A stretch of 28,650 bases of DNA. It comes from Pseudomonadota bacterium (GTDB taxonomy: Bacteria; Myxococcota; Myxococcia; Myxococcales; Myxococcaceae). The translations under genes and the position numbers were made by a program. Below the pieces are notes generated by a model. That model was not told the origin of the DNA. It saw nothing but the letters and a program-made list of their open reading frames with translations, and did not search any database. Each line of letters begins with the position of its first letter. Position 1 is the stretch's first letter. This document shows, piece by piece, positions 22,877 to 28,650 of the stretch. The DNA lies in the NCBI GenBank assembly GCA_023424585.1, contig JAFADT010000600.1, forward strand, positions 1 through 28,650, given 5' to 3'.

Positions 22877-23501
22877 TGCGTCGGGGGCCCCGACCTTCCG
22901 GGGCCTCGGACACGCCGGGCTCGCCGGGGATGGATGCCGCCGGGCCCGCGGCGTCCGGCGTGCCGGGCTTTTCACCGAGCTTCTCTGGCGCCGGGCGCTT
23001 GAGCTTCACGGTGATGACGCCGGGCACGCCCTCCGCCACGTCCCGCACGGGCACCACGGCGCCCACGGTGGTGTAGCGGATGGCGCCCGTCTGGGTGAAG
23101 GCGTGCTTGAGGGCGTACTCGCGGGCGCGGGGGAGGAACCACTCGCGCACCCGGGGCAGGGGCAGCGCGTGCAGCTCGCCCTGCGTGAGGAACACGTACA
23201 CCATCAGGTCCGCGCCGCTGTAGAGGAAGCAGCCGGGGGTGTCCTTCTCCAGGTTGGAGATGAGCTCGAAGAAGTAGCGGCGGCGGGTGGCCTGGCGGTC
23301 GCCCTTCACCTCGATGCCGCGCACCTCTCCGGAGGGCAGCTCCCAGAGCAGGTCCACGCCCCGGTGCTGGAAGCGCGGATCCAACTGCACGTCGTGCACG
23401 CGCGAGCCGGGCTCCGTCTCCAGGAGCCACGCGCGGGCGTGCTGCACGGCCCGGTCGGCCGCGCCCTGCACGCCCCGCATGCTGAAGCTGCGGCCTCCCA
23501 T
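22866..23501 (-). CDS. Hypothetical protein with a PD-(D/E)XK nuclease-like motif
   Basis: A 211-aa protein, probably unannotated by name. Residues 45-70 read 'QHRGVDLLWELPSGEVRGIE' followed by VKGD: Asp50, then Glu64-Val65-Lys66 on adjacent predicted strands. This is the D-x(n)-E-x-K arrangement of the PD-(D/E)XK (restriction-endonuclease-like) fold, and a helix with Gln70 and basic residues follows. A helical N-terminus and a beta-rich section ('CFLYSGADLMVYVFLTQGELHAL') fit such a fold. The C-terminal 45 residues are Pro/Gly-rich and probably disordered. It follows DUF4920 by 5 bases on the same strand, so it is likely co-translated; no good ribosome site of its own is visible. Activity is not proven and it could be a non-nuclease member. 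Confidence 0.7.
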   Translation of the reverse strand: MGGRSFSMRGVQGAADRAVQHARAWLLETEPGSRVHDVQLDPRFQHRGVDLLWELPSGEVRGIEVKGDRQATRRRYFFELISNLEKDTPGCFLYSGADLMVYVFLTQGELHALPLPRVREWFLPRAREYALKHAFTQTGAIRYTTVGAVVPVRDVAEGVPGVITVKLKRPAPEKLGEKPGTPDAAGPAASIPGEPGVSEAPEGRGPRRTGT

Positions 23502-23506
23502 CGCGG

Positions 23507-24061
23507 CTAGCGGCGCAGCTCGACGCCGGAGGCCACGAGCTGCACCTCGCGGGGCTTGCCGTCGGTGCCGCGCGGGACGATGGCGCCCTCGGCCTCGTAG
23601 TGCCTCGCGTGGGCGTCGCTCAGCTCCGCGACCTTCACCACGCCCTCCACGCGCGCCTGCGAGCCCGCGGAGTCCAGCGGGACGAAGAAGCCGTAGTCCT
23701 TGAACGTCACGCGCACGCCAGGGCTCTTGGCGTCCTGGGCCAGCTCCAGCCAGCAGCCCTTCTTCTCACACGCCTTGCGCACCTGGCCCTCCACGCGCAC
23801 GACCTTGCCATCGTGGGCCTGGGGCTTCGCGAGCAGCTCCGAGAGCTTCACCGTGGGCTCGCCCTTGAGGGGCTCGCCGCGGGTGAGCGTCCAGCCGGCG
23901 CTCGCGGCCTGGGCGGCCTCGGGCGTCTTCGCGTCGGCGGGGTGGTGGCAGTCGCTCGACGCTTCCGCGGCCTTGGCGGGCTTGTTGGGCGTCTTGTCCG
24001 CCGCGAGGGCCACGAGGGGCGCGGCGACCAGCATCACGAGGGCGGTGCGGAGCATGTGCAT
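23507..24061 (-). CDS. DUF4920 family exported protein
   Basis: A protein of about 184 residues with a Sec signal peptide ('MLRTALVMLVAAPLVALAAD', cleavage likely after ALA). The linker contains Cys-His-His ('SSDCHHPADA') before the DUF4920 domain, seen from 'GEPLKGEPTVKLSELLAKP' onward as an OB-like beta-barrel with the conserved 'VRKACEKKGCWLEL' segment (C-x4-GCW). Function is unknown in the family; the cysteines and histidines may bind metal. ATG 24061 (or 24055) is chosen so that the signal peptide has normal length; the longer open frame would place charged residues in front. It is divergent from the DUF2752 gene and leads the pair with the nuclease-like gene. Confidence 0.82.
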   Translation of the reverse strand: MHMLRTALVMLVAAPLVALAADKTPNKPAKAAEASSDCHHPADAKTPEAAQAASAGWTLTRGEPLKGEPTVKLSELLAKPQAHDGKVVRVEGQVRKACEKKGCWLELAQDAKSPGVRVTFKDYGFFVPLDSAGSQARVEGVVKVAELSDAHARHYEAEGAIVPRGTDGKPREVQLVASGVELRR

Positions 24062-24150
24062 GCCCGTTCGCTTAGCCCAGGTTTCCCGGGCCCGGCAAGG
24101 CACCCCTTCCATCCTCGCGACTTGTCCCGCACACTCGGCGCGAGGTGCGC

Positions 24151-24582
24151 ATGAAGGTCACCATCCCCGCTCCCAACCGCCGGTTGGGCACATTCGAATG
24201 GTTCGGGCTCGTCGGGCTCGTCGGGCTGCTCATCGGGCGCTATGTGCCGGTGGCCCGCATCATCCCGTTCTGGGGCTGTGTGCTGCGCGAGCACACGGGC
24301 TGGCCCTGCCTGGGCTGTGGGCTCACCCGCGTGGCGGACCGCGTCGCGCACTTCAACATCCCGGGGGCGTGGGAGGCCAACCCCCTGGGCACCGTGTGCG
24401 CGCTGCTGTTCGCGCTGGCCGCGGTGGCGACGGCGCTGCACTTCCTCTTCGCGCTGCCCATCCCGGAGGTGGAGCTGGAGGAGCGCGAGTGGCGGTGGGT
24501 GCGCATCGCGTTCCCGCTGGTGTTGCTGGTCAATTACGCCTACGTCGTGGTGCACACCCGTTTCCCGCACCTGCTGTCCTGA
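24151..24582 (+). CDS. DUF2752 small membrane protein
   Basis: A 143-aa membrane protein. Three hydrophobic segments (about 17-33, 80-102 and 120-136) flank the family hallmark 'WPCLGCGLTRVADRVAHFNI', with the C-x2-CG-x-x-R motif, and 'ANPLG' before the second helix. DUF2752 proteins are small bacterial membrane proteins with no established function; the Cys pair may be redox-active or metal-binding. ATG 24151 is preferred to GTG 24145 because GAGG is 5 bases upstream of it. It lies just upstream of plsY. Confidence 0.85.
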   Translation: MKVTIPAPNRRLGTFEWFGLVGLVGLLIGRYVPVARIIPFWGCVLREHTGWPCLGCGLTRVADRVAHFNIPGAWEANPLGTVCALLFALAAVATALHFLFALPIPEVELEEREWRWVRIAFPLVLLVNYAYVVVHTRFPHLLS

Positions 24583-24605
24583 AGGGCGGGGCCCTGTCCT
24601 CTTCC

Positions 24606-25184
<579 letters not shown>

Positions 25185-26381
25185 GCCGGGCGGCAGCGGC
25201 GGGGCGCGGTAGCCCAGCAGCGTGCAGGGGATGGGGCCGTTCCACACGTCGCGCCGGGCCATGGGGCGCGCGTGGAAGGCGCTCTCGAAGGCGGGGTTGC
25301 CGGACAGCACCCAGACGCGCCAGCCCGGCAGCGCGCGCAGGGCGTCCCCCAGCTTGAAGTAGAAGGTCTTCATGCCCTTCTGCCCGCCGGAGCCGAGCCG
25401 GTCTCCGTAGGGCGGGTTGGTGAGGACGAGCCCGCCGCCTTCCGGCAGGGGAGGGAGCTTCGTCGCGTCGCCTTCCGCGAGCTTGATCTCCTCGCCCAGC
25501 CGCGCCGCCTTCACGTTGCGGTCGGCGGCCTCCAGGGCCTCGTCGCTCTTGTCGAAGCCGAGGATGGGGACCTCCACCTTGCGCTCGTTGCGCCGCGCGT
25601 CCGCGCGCAGGTCCGCGAGCAGCTCCTTGGCGCGCGGTCCCAGGTGCGGCCAGCGCTCCACCGCGAAGCCGCGGCCGATGCCGGGGGCCCGCCTGCGCGC
25701 GATGAGGCCGCCCTCGATGACGAGGGTGCCCGAGCCGCACATGGGGTCCACCAGCGCCTCCGTGCCGGTGTAGCCCGCCGCGCGCAGCAGGGCCGCGGCC
25801 AGGTTCTCCTTCAGGGGCGCGGGCGTGGGGCGCACGCGGTAGCCGCGCCGGTGCAGCGGCTCTCCGCACAGGTCCAGGGAGAGGGACAGCTTGTCCTTCA
25901 CCAGGTGCGCCACCACGGACACGTCCGGGTTGCGCGTGTCCACGTCCGGCCGCGCGCCCAGCTTGTCGCGCAGCCGGTCCACGATGGCGTCCTTCACCTT
26001 CAGCGCCACGAAGCCGGAGTGCGCGTGTTGGGTGTCCTTCAGGTTCGCGTCCACCGCGAACGTCACGTTCGTCGTGAGGTGCTCCTCCCACGGCACGCTG
26101 GCCACCGCGTCGTAGAGCCCCTGCGCGCCGGGCGCGTCGAACTCGCCCAGCGGGTAGAGGACGCGCATGGCGATGCGGGACCAGAGGCAGACGTTGAGCG
26201 CCTCGTCGAGCGCGGCCATGAAGCGCACGCCGCCCCGGTCCTGGCGGATGCGCTTCGCGCCGAGCTCCTTCAGCTCCTCGGCGAGCAGGTCCTCGGTGCC
26301 GCGCGCGGCGGTGGCGAATAGGGCAAGACGTTCAGCCATGGTGCACCGCCCTTAGACGACCCCGAGGCGATTGGGAACTGC

Positions 26382-26666
26382 TCAGGTGGCCACGACCTCA
26401 TACATCGTGAAGGTGGCGTCCTCCTGGGATGCGCTGGCCGCCTTCGCCCGCTGGAAGTCCTCCGACTGGAAGTAGGCCCGCATGGCGTCCCGGTCCTTCC
26501 AGCGGGTGACGAGCAGGATTTCAGGCGAGCGCTCGAACGAGCGCAGCACCTCCAGGCCCAGGAAGCCCGCGTGCCCGTCCACGCGCCGCGAGCGCTGCTG
26601 GAGGCGGTGGACCCAGCCGTCCGCCTCCTCGGGGGACGCGCGGAAGCGGGAGATGGCGACAATCAT
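26382..26666 (-). CDS. ABM-domain (antibiotic biosynthesis monooxygenase-like) small protein
   Basis: A 94-residue ferredoxin-fold dimeric protein. The pattern fits the ABM/HmoA-like family: 'MIVAISRFRA' strand, a long helix 'EEADGWVHRLQQRSRR', 'VDGHAGFLGLEVLRS', 'EILLVTRWKDRDAMRAYFQS' and a final strand 'TFTMYEVV'. Members include heme-degrading and quinone-monooxygenases and many of unknown role; I see no residue set that distinguishes them. It stands 42 bases upstream of the methyltransferase gene on the same strand. An intrinsic terminator for ftsK ends about 12 bases before this start codon and no good ribosome site is present. Confidence 0.8.
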   Translation of the reverse strand: MIVAISRFRASPEEADGWVHRLQQRSRRVDGHAGFLGLEVLRSFERSPEILLVTRWKDRDAMRAYFQSEDFQRAKAASASQEDATFTMYEVVAT

Positions 26667-26678
26667 TCGGCCGTCCGG

Positions 26679-26726
26679 AAAAAAGAAGAACGGGGGCGCC
26701 CGGAAGCGGCTCCCGTGGCGCCCCCG
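26679..26726 (-). terminator. Intrinsic terminator of ftsK
   Basis: CGGGGGCGCC (26691-26700) and GGCGCCCCCG (26717-26726) form a perfect 10-bp stem with a 16-base loop. On the minus strand it is followed by TTCTTCTTTTTT (plus 26679-26690). This is the clearest rho-independent terminator in the window. Confidence 0.92.
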
Positions 26727-26786
26727 AGGGGAGAACCGCCCGGGAGCGGAGGGCCGTTCCCGGGGCCTCGAAGCGGTGTCGGCGGG

Positions 26787-28649
26787 CTACATCGCCCCGG
26801 CGCCGGGCATCTCGCCCAGGCCGCGCAGCAGCACCTCGCGGGGCTTGGCGCCGTCCGCGGGGCCCACCACGCCGTCGCGCTCCATGCGCTCGATCATGCG
26901 CGCCGCCCGGTTGTAGCCGATGCGCATCTTGCGCTGGAGCATGGAGATGGAGACGGAGCGCATCTCGCTGACCGCCGCGAGCGCCTGGTCGTAGAGCTCG
27001 TCGGACAGCTCGTCCTCCTCGCCACCGCCGCCCTCGCCCTCCTCGTCGCGCGGCTTGAGGATGGACTCGTCGAAGACGGGCTTGCCCTGGGCCTTGAGGT
27101 GGTCCACCGCCTTCTTGATCTCGTGCTCGGAGACGAAGGCGCCGTGCACGCGCTGAAGGTGGGCGCTCGTGGGCGGCATGATCAGCATGTCGCCCATGCC
27201 CAGGAGGGCCTCCGCGCCCACCGTGCCCAGGATCGTCATCGAGTCCGGCTTCGAGCGCAGCATGAAGCTGATGCGCGTGGGGAAGTTGGCCTTGATGATG
27301 CCCGTGACGACGTCCGTGGACGGACGCTGGGTCGCGACCATCAGGTGGATGCCGGCCGCGCGCGCCATCTGCGCGAGGCGCGCCACGTACGTCTCCACCT
27401 CGCGGCTGGCGACCATCATCAGGTCCGCGAGCTCGTCGATGATGACGACGATGTACGGCAGCTTCTTGAGCTCCTTCTTCTCCGTGGAGGCGGCCTCCGC
27501 CGGAGCGGCGGCCTCGCCGTCCTCCTCGAACTCCGCGTCCTCCTCGCCGTCGGCCTCCAGGGTGGGGGCGGGCTCGGAGACGATGGCCTCACGCAGCTCG
27601 TCGTCGTCCTCGCGCGGCATGGCCACGCCCAGCCCGTCGCTGGCGGAGGCGGGGGCCGCGGGGACGGTGCTGCCCTCCACGTCCACGACGAGCATCTTCT
27701 TGGGCTTGGACTTCTTCTTCGCGGCGGGCGCGGCGGCGGGCTTCTCCTCGGACGCCTGCGTCTCCACCAGCTTGTTGAAGCCGGCGATGTTGCGCACGCC
27801 CGCCTCGGACAGCATCTGGTAGCGGCGCTCCATCTCCTCCACCGCCCAGCGCAGCGCGAGCGCGGCCTTCTTGGGGTCGGTGACGACGGGGAGCAGCAGG
27901 TGCGGGATGCCCTCGTAGACGGAGAGCTCCAGCATCTTCGGGTCCACCATGATGAAGCGGACCTCCTCCGGCGTGGCCTTGAGGAGGATGCTCATGATCA
28001 TGGAGTTCACCGCCACGGACTTGCCGGAGCCGGTGGTGCCCGCGATGAGCAGGTGGGGGGCCTTGGCCAGGTCGAGCACGTACGGCATGCCCTCGATGTC
28101 CTTGCCCACGCACATGGACAGCTTGCTGCTGCTCTTCTGGAACGTGTCCTGCTCCGCGATCTCCTTGAGGAACACCGTCTCACGGTCGCGGTTGGGCACC
28201 TCGATGCCCACCACGCCCTTGCCGGGGATGGGGGCGACGATGCGCACGCGCATGGCCTCCATGGCCATGGCCAGGTCGTCCTGGAGCGCGGCGATCTTGC
28301 TGACCTTGATGCCGGGCCCGGGCAGGAACTCGTACATGGTGACGACGGGGCCGGGGCGGATTTCGACCACCTCGCCCACGATGCCGAAGTCCGCCAGCTT
28401 CGCGCGCAGCTTCTCCGCCGTGACGAGGAACGCGTCCTTGTCCAGCGCGGAGCGCTCCTTCTTGTCCGCCTCCAGCACGTCCAGCGGCGGCAGGGAGAAG
28501 CTCTTGCGGTCGCCCACGAACTCGAACTGGTCCTGCGGCCGCTTCACGGCGGTGGGCTTGGGCGGCGCCTTGGGCTCCACGATGAGCGGCATGCGCGCCA
28601 GCGCGGCGGGCGGCGCGGGGACGAGGGCGCTGCCCGGCGCGGCGGCGGG
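26787..28649 (-). CDS. ftsK: DNA translocase FtsK/SpoIIIE, C-terminal part (5' end outside window)
   Basis: Frame stays open to the right edge; the membrane domain and start lie outside. Residue numbers count from an in-frame ATG at 28592. Seen are the alpha domain ('IVGEVVEIRPGPVVTMYEFLPG', 71-92), the RecA-like motor with Walker A GTTGSGKS (185-192), 'FIMVDPKMLELSVYEGIPHL', Walker B 'IVVIIDELADLMM' (381-393) and 'LMVATQRPSTDVVTGIIKAN', and the gamma winged helix ('SVSISMLQRKMRIGYNRAAR', 546-565), which reads KOPS-type DNA. FtsK pumps chromosome termini through the septum and activates XerCD. Between 'RNIAGFNK' (267-274) and Walker B lies about 100 residues of charged Ala/Pro/Glu/Lys low-complexity sequence, an unusually long insertion; E. 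coli has about 40 residues here. A strong terminator follows the stop. Confidence 0.95.
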   Translation of the reverse strand, partial: PAAAPGSALVPAPPAALARMPLIVEPKAPPKPTAVKRPQDQFEFVGDRKSFSLPPLDVLEADKKERSALDKDAFLVTAEKLRAKLADFGIVGEVVEIRPGPVVTMYEFLPGPGIKVSKIAALQDDLAMAMEAMRVRIVAPIPGKGVVGIEVPNRDRETVFLKEIAEQDTFQKSSSKLSMCVGKDIEGMPYVLDLAKAPHLLIAGTTGSGKSVAVNSMIMSILLKATPEEVRFIMVDPKMLELSVYEGIPHLLLPVVTDPKKAALALRWAVEEMERRYQMLSEAGVRNIAGFNKLVETQASEEKPAAAPAAKKKSKPKKMLVVDVEGSTVPAAPASASDGLGVAMPREDDDELREAIVSEPAPTLEADGEEDAEFEEDGEAAAPAEAASTEKKELKKLPYIVVIIDELADLMMVASREVETYVARLAQMARAAGIHLMVATQRPSTDVVTGIIKANFPTRISFMLRSKPDSMTILGTVGAEALLGMGDMLIMPPTSAHLQRVHGAFVSEHEIKKAVDHLKAQGKPVFDESILKPRDEEGEGGGGEEDELSDELYDQALAAVSEMRSVSISMLQRKMRIGYNRAARMIERMERDGVVGPADGAKPREVLLRGLGEMPGAGAM

Positions 28650-28650
28650 C

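Noticed and set aside
23700..24605. Long N-terminal extension of the plsY frame
   Set aside because: The frame is open upstream only because it runs antisense to DUF4920 and out of phase through DUF2752; PlsY homology begins near 24606.

Overview
The window is very GC-rich, with a strong preference for G or C at third codon positions, GTG starts next to ATG starts, and tightly packed genes. The gene content points to a myxobacterium of the Myxococcaceae (Myxococcus/Corallococcus type): an Oar-like TonB-dependent transporter, a RecA resembling the RecA1 paralogue, many outer-membrane lipoproteins and several lineage-style hypothetical proteins. The genus cannot be fixed from the sequence alone. 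No tRNA, rRNA, CRISPR array, insertion sequence or prophage gene was seen.

Layout. 1-5 kb: the 3' end of a threonine aldolase gene, an M23 peptidase lipoprotein, an HU-type DNA-binding protein behind a repeat-rich 311-base intergenic region, a beta-helix lipoprotein and a membrane-anchored alpha/beta hydrolase. 4.7-9 kb: phosphatidylserine synthase (pssA), cinA, a polytopic membrane protein translationally coupled to cinA, and a DUF1285 protein. 9-13.3 kb: recA (minus), a type II NADH dehydrogenase (plus) and comM (minus). 13.4-16 kb: a minus-strand operon tonB-exbB-exbD-exbD ending in a clear intrinsic terminator. 16.2-20.1 kb: divergently, the 1058-residue Oar-like transporter and a Cys-rich lipoprotein, followed by a hairpin. 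20.2-28.65 kb: a radical SAM protein, a helical hypothetical protein, a protein with a PD-(D/E)XK-like motif, DUF4920, DUF2752, plsY, an RlmL-type rRNA methyltransferase, a small ABM-domain protein, and ftsK, whose 5' end lies outside the window.

How it fits together. The central unit is the back-to-back tonB-exbB-exbD-exbD / oar-lipoprotein locus. It holds a complete inner-membrane energising motor, its transducer, the outer-membrane transporter and a possible lipoprotein partner. In Myxococcus xanthus, Oar is known to be needed for development and for secretion of the PopC protease, so this locus is a candidate dedicated TonB-driven secretion system rather than a nutrient importer. The other genes are mostly housekeeping: lipid synthesis (pssA, plsY), DNA repair, uptake and segregation (recA, comM, ftsK), respiration (ndh) and rRNA modification.

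The less ordinary signals are a sharp loss of GC3 bias inside the radical SAM gene, long convergent gene overlaps (ndh/comM and plsY/rlmL-like), a Gly-Val repeat linker in TonB, a charged insertion inside the FtsK motor, and repeat elements upstream of the HU gene.
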